This document shows positions 48,496-62,800 of a DNA stretch of 64,000 nucleotides, piece after piece. The notes beneath the pieces are model-generated. The model did no database searches. It saw nothing but the letters and a program-made list of their open reading frames with translations, and was not told the origin of the DNA. The stretch covers positions 248,001-312,000 of the forward strand of contig JAJAGP010000096.1 of the NCBI GenBank assembly GCA_025084515.1, in the 5' to 3' direction. The position numbers were made by a program, and so were the translations under genes. Positions within the stretch are counted from its first letter, which is position 1. Each line of letters opens with the position of its first letter. This DNA comes from Ancistrus triradiatus (Eukaryota > Chordata > Actinopteri > Siluriformes > Loricariidae).

Positions 48496-51400
48496 TTTAC
48501 TGATTCCAAACACTATTTTGCAGTTAGACATCAGTGTGACGACACAGTGAATGATAATGAAATACCTTAAATGCATTTCAAGCCCTTGTTTGTTCAGTTC
48601 TCTCAGGTCAAATTTTATATTAAGCATAATGTCTGTAATGACATGAGCAAAATTTATTGTGTACATTTCTATTATGTTATTTCAGACATGATCAAATGAT
48701 GATCAATGATACCTTAATAAACAAGAACCTGTTCTGTCAAAGAGAGACTTTTCTTAATTTTAATCAAGGATGTTTTCTCGATGAACAGCATACTAATGTA
48801 TATGCAGGGGGGTCAAAATTGATAGACATGGTTTTAGACATGCTTTCATAAAATAGGCCTACATTTCTTTCAATTGCAGCTTGTGTTTCTCTCATAATGG
48901 TAGTGTGGAAATTAGTTATGTCACTACAAATAACATTTTATCCATGTCCCATTAAAGTCATCTTTACAATGTGGTGATTAATCCGACAATATTTACACTT
49001 GCTGTCCACTTGGCGGCAGTGTAACATCACATCAGCCAAACTACAGTTGGAGACAGCGGTAGGTCCACATGACAAATTTTGTCAAGGTGTGGTATTGTTT
49101 TTAAGATACTTGCAACATCACTTTTAATTTGCTCCAGCTAAACAGCTGACATGGAAATGGCCCGAAAAGCTGAAAACGATTACTTTGTTTACAGAGTTAA
49201 ACCTCACACGGTTTATTACATCCTTGATTAAAACCAACAATGTGTTTCAGGAGTAGCTAGCACTTATGTACAGCCTTGGTTACTTTAAACCCTGCTACCA
49301 AAACAGCAAACGTTGTGTTTACGACACTGACATGCTGGTCAACCAGCAACACCATACGAGTTGTCCCAGTTAGTTTGTGCTACAGTTAGTCTGGTGCTGG
49401 TTTAAGTCGTGCACTTGCATCTTTATGACGTAAAGCTGGTTAACCAACATACCGTCCTCAACCATTCTTGGTTTCCGATTGGTTCAGGTGTGTATTGGTG
49501 TTGGCGAGTAAAGTGATTAAAAGAATAATTAGTAATTTGTAGCTGATTAGCTCATTCTAACAACTACATATACCACAACATTGCCAAACCAAGCCTTGGC
49601 AGGATTCATTTTCCTTCAATGAATATGGCTACTCAGAAGAAATCTTACAATATAAACGTAATGATTTCTTTTACCTGAATGCTGGGAGCTAAGCTGCAAT
49701 AAAATTGTATGACATAGTTGCATCCAGAGACCTTCTTCATTCATATTTACATCAGATCCAAAACTGAATCAATAAGCAAGAAGGGTTTGACTAAGCTGTG
49801 TGAAGTCTAGACAGCATTAGCATGTGGCTTGCATGAGATTGCATCGCTTGGTACAATGACTTGTTGGTGTATTGATTTATATACATGCAACAATCAGTCC
49901 AGAGTAGTCTATGTAGGCTGCTTGAGGGACGCTGAACCAAACAACCACGACTTTTCTTCAATAAACATGTGGTCTTTGCTAAGCTGTAAACAGTGGTGCA
50001 TAGTAACGACGTACAAATACTACTGCCTCAATGCCCAACAGTTAAAGGCCTACCGATATAAACCTAGACAAACAGCCCTGGTGGAGCCCTTTGTTGCCCT
50101 TGACAGAGTCAGGACTAAAGCCGGTTCCATGATAGCGTGTCAGAGTTGGCCGTCTGTCTTCTACCAGTAACTGACTGTGCCAAGCCGCTAAGAGATTTAT
50201 CAGCTCATCTTCACGCTCACTTTCACCAGGCGGCTGATTCAGTGCCTGCTCAGATGGCGACAGGGTTCAGGCCAGAGAATGGCCTTGCTCCTTTTCATCT
50301 CATCACTGCCTCTCCTATTCACCCATCCTGGACTCTGATCTCAGTGAAATCTATCATCTCCCTATTGCACATCAAACCCTGCGTTTGATCTGCCGTGCTA
50401 CATAATAAGCCTTACATATATTCCGTACTCTAATGAAGTTCTTCACTTCATTATCTATAATTAGCAGGCTGTAATTGGGGTTCAAATGTAAGCTGCAATT
50501 TCAATTACGCATGCATATCTTGTGAATATGTAAACTCCTCGGTGGCACCGTGGCACCACATATTTGTTATTCAAGTAGTCTGTTCATTTTGCAGTTCCAT
50601 TTTTTCCCCACTCTCTCATCCAAGAATTTTCCCAGCATGAGATGAGTTAATCTGTGAAGGACCATCGCTGGAGCTCTGATTGATGTCAGCTCTCAAAGAG
50701 CCAAACCCCTTACTGTGCTCGACTTGATAATTCATTGGAGCTTGTTTACGAAAAACATGTTTGCTGCAGGACTAATTCACACTTCAGTTCATATTCAGCT
50801 GTTTACAGCTGATGTGCACACTCAAGGAAGGACTTTCCAAATAAGAAATAACAAGGAAACAGGAGCACATGCAACACACAAGAGGGTTAGACAGTAGTCC
50901 TGAAGGAATGGTTTGGCAGAAAGTAACACGCACATTTTCCTCTTAGTGCAAATGTAGAAAACCTAGATTTGTAGCAAATAAATAAATAAAAAATCAATCT
51001 GATCTATTCTTTTTTTTCGCACTAGTGAATCTGAAAAAGTGCACACGTGGCAATATGTTTTAACCCCATCAAGCCCTCCAATGGACACAATTTCACATCA
51101 ACCCACATCAGTGTGTGAATGAAAATAACAATTACTCAACTACACACTGTAATGAAGCCAGTCTAAAGATGAATGAGTTTTAATCGATGAGCCCAGTCAT
51201 TTCATTTAGGTACAGTTTCATTGAGTTAGTGAATGGATTGTTCCCGAGCCAGTGCTTGTCTAAAAATGAAGCAATTGACCTCCCTTCAACTTGCTAATGC
51301 AAATGTGAATAGCCGGACTACACAACTGCCTGGAAATCCGAGTACACAATGAAATAGAGCTCCTGTTTTTCCGCACAGAAGGAATTCACACAACCAAATG

Positions 51401-52299
51401 TACCTGATATTACGGTAGTGACTGCATACGTTCCGTTCCGTGTCAAGCCAACACACTCCAGTCTTGATGACACGAACTGGAAGTCACAGATGGTATCAAA
51501 TCGGCTCAAATTGCTGGAAGATCAGGCCAATTCATTAATGTTTCCCAGCTGGCTGGCAGGCTGGTGTGATCAAGGGTGGCAGATTTTGTGATTATTTAGC
51601 TATTCAGCTAGCCAGGTCTAACAGAAAGTCAGCAGAAGATATTACATTCAGTTAATAAGTTGGTAAACCATTAAATACCTCAGGAGGTAAAATAAGTATA
51701 TTAAAGAAATGTGCATTCCAGTTAGCATACATATTTTACACAGGATATTTTGTTCCCTAAGATAACACTATGTCTTCAAAGGTTCTACCCCAGAAATGTT
51801 CCTCCACAATTATCATTCTTACTCAATTTCCAATCTTACAATGTCCAAGGACAATCATACTCAATGTCCAAGATTTTAGCTTTGAAGTATCAACACAATA
51901 AAATGACTGTATTTGAGAGTATAGTTTATTAGCTCATTTAGCTCAAATTGGCTAATATGAGAACGAGAGACGGTGGTTAGCATTTTCTGAATTCATTACC
52001 GCTGGTGTCGGGTGCATAAGCAATCCCGACCTCAGACTCTGCCTATGTGGAGTTTGCATGTCTTCCAAGTGTCTAGTGTTTTTCCAGGTGATCCAGTTTC
52101 TTTCCACAGTCCAAAGTCATGCATTATGTTAACTGGACGCACTAAATTGTCCCTGTCTGATTGTGTTTGGCTAGTATCATTATCACGAATAGCCATTGAT
52201 GTGACAACATTACTGATTGGTAAATTGTTAACTTTTTCATGCTAGTTGGTGCAAGTAGTCATTGTAGGAGTAGTGTGTTTTCGTCAGATGGTAGGGTCA

Positions 52300-52640
52300 G
52301 AATTTGGCACCAACAGCATGAATTCATGGACCAAACCTGCCTCGTGTCCACAGTCCATCCTGGTGGAGGTGTAATGGTGTGGTGAATGCTTTCATGACAC
52401 GCTTTGGGCTTCTTAATGTCAATCAATAATCACACGAATGCCAGGAGACCATCTGAGTATTGTTGCTGACCAAGTGCATCCCTTTATGGCCACAATTTAC
52501 CCACCTACTGATGGCTACTTCCAGCATGATAATGCTGAAAATTGTCAACATGGAGCAGAATCTCAAAGGAATGTTTCCACCATCCTTGAAGAACTGGAGC
52601 TGATTTTAGAGCACAGGGAGGTATGCTGGTATGTTAAGCA
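52300..52640 (+). mobile_element. Tc1-family transposase remnant
   Basis: The plus-strand reading frame from 52438 contains LSIVADQVHPFMATIYPP and DGYFQHDNAEN. This resembles the second catalytic Asp region of a Tc1-type transposase (FQQDNAPCH in relatives). Upstream text (tggaccaaacctgcctcgtg) fits the preceding coding part with frame breaks. No termini were identified. Confidence 0.7.
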
Positions 52641-53764
52641 TATCCCTACTAAAAAGACAACAAATTGTCTTTTAGACATTAGTATACTGGTTAACCACAA
52701 AAATCATGCAAGCTAACCCTATCAGTTAAGCTTTTGCTTGACACCCAGTAAGAACAGGAAAGTTCACCAGCTAACATACATCCATTGTTTGTCTTCTGTC
52801 TGTTTATCATGATAGTGGCATCCCTGGTCTGTTTCACATGCCACACACTCAGCACCCAGTCCCAAGTGGGCTTTGTAACTCGGAGGGCTCAAAGAAGGCC
52901 AAACTTATAACATATATACAGTACACACATCCTCTAGTCTCCCCTGGTCTCTCCTACTCCAGACCCATTGTCTTTTATGTGTCTAATGCAACTCAAACCT
53001 TGAGGTGAGATACAAATCGGAGTGGCTCAGTGCTATAGTGCTAGTTATCAGTGCCATATGCTTGGCTGCCCATTTCATTTTCCACAAAATGTTTCAATTC
53101 AGCACATGTCTCTCTGAAGCCTGGTAGGAACACTGTACAATCGCTGACACTTAACTTCCTCCTAGAAAGCTTTCTTGTGGAAATGGAATTAGCATATCTG
53201 CTGAACACCATCTCTGAGCTAAGGTAGGGAGGTCAGAAACTCCCACGTCAGATCTCAGTGAACGCACACAAGTCTGAATCTCATGCTTAAAGGATCTGTT
53301 TGTATAAAGGGGAAACAGGTTTTAGGTTGTGGCACAAATGAACAGGCTATAATATATGTGGGAAACATGTTTCTGACATCTATAGTTGCTACAATTAAAG
53401 TATAAGTGCATTCATCACACAAAAACACTTTACAAGAACTCCCAATGACATCAGGACAGTGGTTTAATGGACATATTAATGATAAAACCTGAGTTATTCA
53501 AAATAGTTCTTTAGAAAGACCACAACAGGAAACATCTTAATACAAATTATGTATCACTGACATTTGAATTATTGACATGACTATGGCTACATCATATATT
53601 CATGTGATGCACTCACACCCATATATTATTCTTATTACATCTCCCAACATCTGTGTTGTCTTCTCAAAAAACAACCTGGTATTCGACTTAAATAGATACT
53701 GTATGTTACATATAAAATGAATATAGTCTTATCTTTATTTTTTATATTATCACCAAAAAGATTT

Positions 53765-53782
53765 CTCTCTCTCTCACTCTCT

Positions 53783-53815
<33 letters not shown>

Positions 53816-53816
53816 G
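53765..53816. repeat. (CT)n/(CA)n compound microsatellite
   Basis: A CT run followed directly by a CA run, about 200 bp beyond the stop codon of the right-hand gene. Confidence 0.93.
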
Positions 53817-54019
53817 GTTCTTTACTCCAAGAGGAAATCTGTCCTTGGCTCATCTTCCTTCTTTTTTTCCCTCTGACTGGCCCAGAGTCTCAAACACAAT
53901 ATGGCTGACTTAGATACTGGAGGTGTGTAGTTCAGTTCAGTTTGTTTTTTCCTTTATTGAGAGCTGATGGTATGATGATTCTCACTGGGATGACGCTCTG
54001 TAAGGTTTCACACTCAGGG

Positions 54020-55892
54020 TCACAAAAGATCCTCATAGTCCATGAGCTTTGAGTGCTGCCGTGTCTTCCACAGCCGGTACAGACGGAAGTCAAAGTACAT
54101 CTCGATCATTTCCTTTCCTGAGATACAGACAGACGGTACGATACACTGCAAGGTTAGCTGATTATACATGAGCACAGTCTATCTGCATCCAGCTACTACA
54201 TGCACAGCTTCCGCTCTATTTATGCTAAGGAATATTGTACAGAGAGCAGTACAGGGGTTAGCGCGGTCACCCCCAGAGACCTGGGTTCAAATCCCAGCCA
54301 AGCTGCTGCCTGTGTGTGGGTTAGGTCAATTGGCATCTGTAATGTGTCCCTGTTTGAGTGCGTGTGAATGTGCGTGCACTGGCACCCTGTCCAGATGTGG
54401 TTCCCACCTGTGCCCCTGTGCTGCTTGTTAGGGCTTGGCCCCACTTGCAAAACCGTATTGGATTAGGTGGGTACGAAATGTGGTGTGTATGAGTGTGAGT
54501 GAATGTTGTACATCAAAATGGAAGACATAATGAATAAATTAATGAATTAAAAATGAAAGAAATAAAAAAGTAGACTTTATATATTAAAAAAAGATGAAAA
54601 ATAAAAAGAGACAAAGAAATAAAGAAGGACAGTATGTAGTAAAATGAAATTAAACATTAATTCATGAATGGAAAGAGAAAAGAAAAAGTCAAAAAGGAAA
54701 ATGAATGTACAAGAGAAAATAAACTCAATGGAAGTACACTGAGAAAAAAAAGGAAAAAAGAATATAGAAAAGAAGTAAGGGCAAATTAAATAAAGCACAG
54801 ATATGGAAAGAAAGTGACAAAGTAGGAAGTATAAAGAAATCAAAAAGAAATGAAGAGTAGCAAGAAAGGACACATTAAGAAATAAAAAAGATAAACAAGG
54901 AAAAAGAGGGAAAAAGAAAATGAAATAAAACTGTAAAGATAAACACAAGAAAAAATAGAAAGGTAAGCGTAGTTTTCAATACTAAGGTTGAATTGTAAAT
55001 GTACCTGCTGATGTACAATCATAATTTAAATTGATTATATTCTAAAATAAACTGACAGTAAGTGTGTGTGTGTGTCTGTTGCTTACCCTGTGCAGACAGC
55101 TCCAGCGGTGACTCAAAGGTGACTGAGTAAGGCCTCATGAGGTTCTTCAGCTTCTGAAACAGCTGTGGGCAAAAGATAAGCAGAGACACCAATTAATCCT
55201 TTTTCCTTTCTCTATCTCTCTCTCTCGCTCAATCTCTCGCTCGCTTCCTCTGTTTCTCCAGAAACGCTGTAAAAAGAGATAAATCTGCCCCAATAACTAC
55301 AAGCTCTTACTTGCCAGGGCAGCACAGTGGTGCCGGTGGTTAGCAGTGTGCACGGACTAATATGACTCAATCCTCTCATAAATAAAGTCAGGCAAGCTCA
55401 TATTACCTGATTGGAGTTAGCATTTAAGATAATGAACATTTATTAATATGACTCAATCATTTCAGGAGTACTGTCAGGTTAGCTCATATTAACGGAGAGG
55501 TGTTAGATAATCTCTTATTAATTGGCTTGGGTTAGTCATTAGGATAATAAACATCAATGTGGCTAAATGTCATCTTAGAAATCCTGTAAGGTAAGCTTAT
55601 GATGACTATCTGAAATGAGCAGCTGATCATCAAAACCATCAAACATTGCGTTTCTGACACTGCAAACCATTCAAGGCCATTTGAGTTCACCAGCTAAACT
55701 ATCAGACTACCAGACCAGCACTAACTAGCTTCCAGCTTTCAAATAGAACATTTTGTAGTCTTGCTAACATCCAAAACACAACATATGCAGCTATTTGCCG
55801 TTTATGAAGCAGTACGTGTGTTAATACGCATATAAAACAATCACAGATGTACAGTCAGGTTAGCTATGTTAGCAATACTGTATTAGTAATAC

Positions 55893-55938
<46 letters not shown>

Positions 55939-58900
55939 CTACACCAGATATGAGCAGGTTGTAGTTGGATTGTGTACTTCAGCTACTGTTTACTTGTACT
56001 AATATGAGGTTCTATCTCCTAGGAAGATTACAAAGCACTTTTGTAAGTCGCTCTGGATAAGGGCGTCTGCTAAATGCTGTAAATGTAAATGTAAATGTAA
56101 ATGTATTAATATTTTTAAAAAGGTGCGGGACTTTGTTCTGGAAGGTCCATGTACAACAAATGTATCCATTACTGAAACCATGACAGGGAAATTAGCTATA
56201 TAATCTCATTTCCCTTGTTGGAGCTCAAAACTTCTCATCAAATAACAGCCCAGATTCAAAAACCTCACACCATTCATCACACCCATCAATCACACATACT
56301 TGCTCACAGAGTTCTCGGGAACAGTCCTGCCTCACGGGCACTGACACACAGAAAATGAATCGTTGGCCGTTGGCACCACGGCTATCTCAGTAGCAGCATG
56401 CAAGCTGGACACCAGTGCTGAAATGGCACTGATATACAACCTCATGATCTAAGAAATATCCATTTATGAAAAAATGGATATAGAATAGAATTTCTTAAGC
56501 TACGGTTGGAACTGCGTCTTTATCAGGCATGTTTGTAGTTATATTTTGAACCCTTTGAATACTTTATTATGACCTAACAGTAATGAGACGGATCATTTTC
56601 CTGTGATCAGACCCACAAGAATAAGTGTGTGTCACAAATTCTTATCTCTGAAAAAGCAGATCCTCCTCTACCTCAGCATAGTATGTTGCTGTACAATATA
56701 AACAACCTTCACCTCATATTTAAATACTGAAAAGAATGAAAGTTTGTTATTTGTAGATAGGAGGAAAGTCTAGGGTGAAGGCAGAAGTGAGGAGCCATTC
56801 ACAACAGCAACTAATATTGTTTTAGGGGAATAATGATTCAAATACATTTAAGCACCTATCAATTACCATCCGATCAACGTCTGTTCGCCGTAACAACCAG
56901 GGTTGCAACCATGATAACAATTATAAGTAGGAAATAAAAATCCTGTACAGTGTTAGGATATTATAGTACCCCATATATTATACCAGAATTTGGACAAGGG
57001 GAGCTAGCAATATTTGACTGTGCTTCTAAAATTGACTGCTGGAGTGTCCTGGAATAAACAGGCTTTCAGCTCATTTTTTCAGTACAGGGAAATGTGTCAA
57101 AATATGCCATGCTACAGATGTGTCAGAGACTGGATGGAAAAGCTTCCTGATTTGTGCATGGTCATTAGCCAGCGTTTCGTAATAATAATGCCATGGTGGA
57201 CAGGTGGACAGCCTTTGGCTTGTGGCCACAAGAGACAGACCGTCAGACATGACAGGCACAGACAGACAAGCTGGAAGAAAAAAAATACCACAGAGAAAGA
57301 AATTATAAACACTAACATTGCTGCACCAGGGGTTCTGAAAACTGAGCCAGGTGAGATAATGGATTATAGCAGAAAATGGCTGACAGTGAATGAGGGATTG
57401 TCCTTCTGTTCATCATTATCCAGTGAGGGGGCTGAAAAAAACAGAATAACCAAAACACATCCTAGAACTGGAATTATACAATATTCTAGCCCTGGGATGC
57501 CTGGAAGGGTGGGGTTACTCCAAGGGTATCTAATAGACATGGATCCAAGTGGCTGGAATGAAATTTGTCCAAGATAAGTGTGCATTAATCTGACAGGGAG
57601 TCCAACATTTCTAGCTCACTATTGTACCCTGAGCTTAGGGGCCCGGGTGTACCACTTGATGCTACTTAATCATTTGATTATCATATATATGTTAAGCTTG
57701 TCATTTAAGGCATACAGTGGCATACAGTATTGAGCAAAAGTCTTAGGCCACTGTTAGGTTTGTAGTTTTAGCAATGGTATAATGTCCATATATAACATAC
57801 TGTCATTGACTGGACCCAAAGATTTCAAACTTGGATTCATCACTCCGCAATCCTCATATCCACTGATCTTCATTCCAGAGCTTTAGCATGTTTTCCAAAA
57901 AAGACCATTCCTGATCAAGCTTCCTCAGACTAGGGAGGGGTCAGCTTGGAATCTCGAAGCTGCCAGATTCTGCTACTGTGTATAAGTGCAAGGGGAGGTC
58001 ACACTTGCCACTGTACTTGTCTATAGAAGCTGGAAAAAAATTATATACTGCATACAAATTTCTTGTATTTTCTGGTTGTATTCTAATAAAGAGACTGAGA
58101 AATAATTATACCATCGTGAAATCAATGGTGTTTCTAATCTATTAGTGGCCTAAGACTTTTGCACAGTACTGTATGCTACCAAAATGCTTTGGCTTCAGCA
58201 CTGCTTACTAAAATCCTGAAGTAGTATAGCCCATTTACGATGGAATATAAATTGTATTGGGTTAAATATAAATTTAAACCCTTAATGTTCAACCTGGAAT
58301 ACATAATTCTTGAGGAGTTTAATACAAGTAAAAGTTTTTTATTTCTTTAATGGTTGTAGACTATTGTAGATGATGTCTAACCTTTCTGAATTCAAGGTGC
58401 ACGGCCATGGAAGTTTCATCTTTTTCTGAGCTTACTTAAATGTACCGGTACAAGAAAGACGACGGACTAATGGTTCGCTGGAACATTAAGGAGTCCAGCA
58501 CGCATCAATTAGAGTATCGGTAAGCACTCTTAATGGAAGAGTAAGTGATTTTTAAAGGCATGGGCAAGGACAAAGACTGAACATATTTTTATTCACAGTA
58601 CCAACAACATGACAGGACAGGAAAAAAAATCTCTATTAAAACCAAGCTGCATTAGATGTACCTTTTCTCCATTAGGATTCCCCAGCACATAGCAACCCAT
58701 GATGTGGATCAGGTTGGGCTCTGGGTTCACCTTGCTCATAAATCGGCTTAGGCGTTTCCAGAACCTTGGCACACACAAGGGGAGTGAGGAATGCAGAGTG
58801 AATCCAATACTTTTTATTACACGAGCCTTTCCACCGAATGGGTGCCATTTCCGTCCCCAGGACTTTACATGCATAGATAATGAATTTAATTAACTGTAAA

Positions 58901-59856
58901 AACATTTTATTACTCAGCAAATTGTTCTGCACAGTAATGCAATTGCAAAATAAGGTACATAATTTATTGTTGCTCAAAACTACATAGAATACTGAAAAAT
59001 AGCATTTGTTAGCCATCCCTGGTCATTAACAGTACACTTTACATCGAAATACAACGATTAAAATCCTTCAGAAAACTTTTTTTTCCCCCATTGTTGTCAC
59101 TCCATATCCAATCTACGCCTTAAACATGAGAAATTCATAATATTTTTATTTTTATATTAAGTCATGTCCCCAAGACACTCAGTCCTGTTACCCTAACATA
59201 TTCCTACTTCTGAAAATCAGGGAACACACCACAAGTCACATGATCAATAGGAAGTTGTATCATCTGGATCTTCTGAAGACCATGAGAGGACCAAACGCAA
59301 GTTCTCCCTTATTGTGTCCTGTATATTGGATGATATTGTACTTATGACTGAATCTCAGCTAACTGTCCTGTTGCCAAATAATTTTTAGATGATATTTGCT
59401 TATTGTAAAATACGCATTTTTGGTAAATCATTAGAAAAAGCGTTTGAAACGACGCTGCGGCATTATGGGAAATGCAGTGGCGTGGCGAGTCCTGTGGTCA
59501 CAATCAGTAAAAACTTTTATTCTCAGTCCACCGTCTCATGGATTCGTGCTACAGTGAAAATACAATGTTAGCTTCCTTAATGAGTGAGAACACAAAGCTA
59601 CAACAAAATCAGAGTGAGAGAGTAGCAGTGATTTGACTTACTGGCTCATGTCTTCCTCTTTCTCAACCTTGGCAAAAGTTGCCACTTTATTCTTCAGCAG
59701 GTACAGATGCCCTGGTCCACCCTGACAGAGCACGTAAGAGAATTTCAGCCTTCACAAACTCTTACACACCGCAAGAACAGATTGCTGGGGACAGAAATGT
59801 CTCTGCGGTGAAGGCAGTGCTGAGTCACCATTTTGCTCTTTACCGCCTGTGTGCGC

Positions 59857-59892
<36 letters not shown>

Positions 59893-62800
59893 TCGTGTGT
59901 TAGACGCCCGAGTGGCTATATTTGTATGAGGATTCACCTGACAGAAGATGAGCATGCGCCAGATTTTGGAGCCTTTCCTGTAGGAAGTCAGTCTTTTCTC
60001 GATCTCCTCTACAGCACACAGGAGACAGGGGATTAACACTCACGGCGTGGTTACTCGTCCGGGGTTCAAGGTTAAGTGTTTGGATTTGAATAATTCAGTA
60101 GTTTGGTGGAAAGAAAGTGCACATTGTTTCCTCGTTACTCCAAATGCACGTTTGGTGTTTGATCGCTGTGTTTGCGCTGAAGCTTCGAATCTAACTTGGC
60201 TACCAGGTAACACTGACATCTATTTACACAGATAGACGTTTAGCAGGTGCTGTTATTGCCTCTGAATTGCCTTACAATGGATACGGTCTGACAATGTACA
60301 GGCCAAGCTATTGTGTTGCAGCTTGGTAGTGCTGGGGCTTGAACCCTGGACCTGCTTGTCCATAGTTCTAGCTTAAACACTGAGCCGCCACAGTCCCAGG
60401 TAATGGAGGTTTCTAATAAAATGGTGGAGATGTATTTAAAAGATTTTGTCTCATACAGCCCTCTTAGCTTCGTTAGGCTTGTTTCTCCAGTGCAAGACCA
60501 CAGAAGACACCAAACACAGTGTATTACAGTACTGTGCAAAAGTCTTAGGCCACCATTAGATTAGATATTCCATTCTTTCAGCAACTGTATAATTATCATA
60601 TATAATTATTTCAAGACTCTTTATTGGAATAGAACCATAAAATACAGGAAATGTGTATACAGTATTTAAAAAAGGAAAAATAAAACAGCTGATATAAGCT
60701 ACAGCAAGTATTTAGTATTTAGATGAGCAATAGCAGCCTCTGGCAGATTCATCGTTATGAAACTTGATCAGGAATAAAATTTTTGGAATTGTAGCAGCCA
60801 GGAAACCACTTTTTCCGAAGGAGAAAAGGGGAAAAAGACTAACATATGAAGCTCACAAAGATTGGCATGAAGATCAGTGGAAAAAACTATTATGGATTAA
60901 CGAATGGTGGAAATGTTTTGGGTCCAATCATCGACAACATGTTAGATATGATCATGACACAGTGCTAAAACAACATATCTAATGGATGCCTAAGACTTTT
61001 GTACAATACCGTACATTCTGACTACATTCAGGTTTAGAGGAAAAATGCCATTTTGATTCTACACCAATCAAAACTTTAAAGGTTTATCATACACACAATA
61101 CACCACAACAAGGTTTTTAAGCTACAGTTTGTTCAGTGTCATCATTATCGCATTGCAGTGCAAGTCTGCATTGAGCAGCATGCAAGATGAACACAACACC
61201 ATTCCACACAAGACACAGGCATAGCATGGGAAAAGACAAACGAAGACAGGAACACATACACAGACTCCAACCACACACACAACTACCTACCCAAAATATC
61301 ATCGAATGTAGCATGCTCATGATCCTAGATGTAAAGACACCAATGTTGAGTGATTAAGAAAGAAATTCGAACGATACACTAAAGTCAGAATGACTTCTAC
61401 AAGAGTGCAGTGTTTTGTATGCACAGGAAAATACTTCTGTCATTATGCTATAGCTTATGAATGGAAATAAAATATGGCTGTAGTAAAGACAATTTAGCTG
61501 CTGCTACTGTAAGAACTGGATACAGTGATTAACCTATTACAGAGCATTCAGCTGTGTGGACTTACGTAAAGTATGGGTATAATGGAGGGGTCGCCCCTGC
61601 GAATGATGTTCGGCACGTACTCTGCTTTAGGGACTTTAGATGATATTAACTGCAAAAAATAAACAAAGAACAAAATGCATCAATCTGGCAACATGTGTGA
61701 ATCTAGTAAGCCTTATAATTAAGAAATATAATATAATATATATCATGGTTATGATTTGGTCGCTGGCACGAGCTGAAGGCGAGTGCCATAGATAATCACA
61801 GCCTCAAGTGCTCTGTTGCTTCTATGCAACATTCTTTTACAAAACAACATAAAGAAGCAAAATCAAAGCAGCCCTGCATTTCATACTGATTATGCTTTAA
61901 TCGTGAACCAAAAAGTAGCTCCAAACAAATTAACTGTTGCTACGGTAACAATTCCCTACCCTGCTCCAACACAGTATGCTACAAAAGGTTTATTTAACAC
62001 TACCAAGTAACGTTAGTTTGAAACTCAAAGTTCAAATAAGCGAAGGTTAAATGACACAAGGGCTAAAACTAACATTCATTGAGAATTAAACAATATTTAG
62101 TAATATATAGTTACTTATTAGGGTTATTACGTTATTTGTATATGTTTGTATTTAAACTTAGCAATCCCTGATGATCGTTTCCTGGCTCCACCAAGCTGAA
62201 CAAGCCTGTTAACCATCAACTACTCATCTCAGCTGAAAGGTTTCATAAGAGTACCTATTACATAAATGCAAATTCAAATCCCATGGATTGTCCCATGTGA
62301 CGTCTGGGTGTCTGCATACTTTTGGCCATGTTTGAACAGAACTCACCATGACTTTAGGTGGGATGAAGTCATCTCCTTCGCAAGCCAGCCTCTCCATCTC
62401 TTTCTCGTCCTCCCATCCCGTGTCGTCCCCGCCTCCCTCGTCCGCCGTAGAGGGGGACCCGTGCAGGTCTCCACCTACAGTGCGACAACATCACGACACA
62501 ACGCACCACACGCGGGTCAGTCAGAGGCAGAGACGGAGAAAGAGCTAACTAATGACAGGTAGTCCAGACAGCTGTTTGGAAAGCACAGAACACCTGGCAG
62601 AGGAGAGAGTGAGACTCGTGTACAGATTCCAGACTCTTCCCATAGACGCACAACCTCTTTAAAAAGAGCAGGCGGCACAGAGAGACAAAACGATAACACA
62701 CTACACATATAGGATATCACATGCCGACAAAGAATCTACAAAGCACACGCGCACACACACGACCCAAACCCTGAACACTCCAGCTGCGACAGATACTCAC

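Larger units (their letters stand above)
48061..54019. other. Spacer between brd10 and the right-hand gene
   Basis: No supported gene in about 6 kb. It holds a SINE (48320-48495), a decayed retroelement-like stretch with 'gtggagtttgcatgtcttcc' and 'cacagtccaaagtcatgcat' at about 52040-52150, a Tc1 transposase remnant (52300-52640) and a CT/CA microsatellite at 53765-53815. A minus-strand AATAAA (tttatt at about 53953) fits the poly(A) signal of the gene to the right. Confidence 0.5.

Noticed and set aside
54577..54948. Phe/Leu-rich 123-residue 'membrane protein'
   Set aside because: Artefact of the purine-rich tract read on the complementary strand.
57014..57577. 187-residue plus-strand open frame as a new gene
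   Set aside because: No start context, splice support or family similarity; it lies in an intron of the minus-strand gene and its composition resembles spacer sequence. Transcript evidence would be needed.
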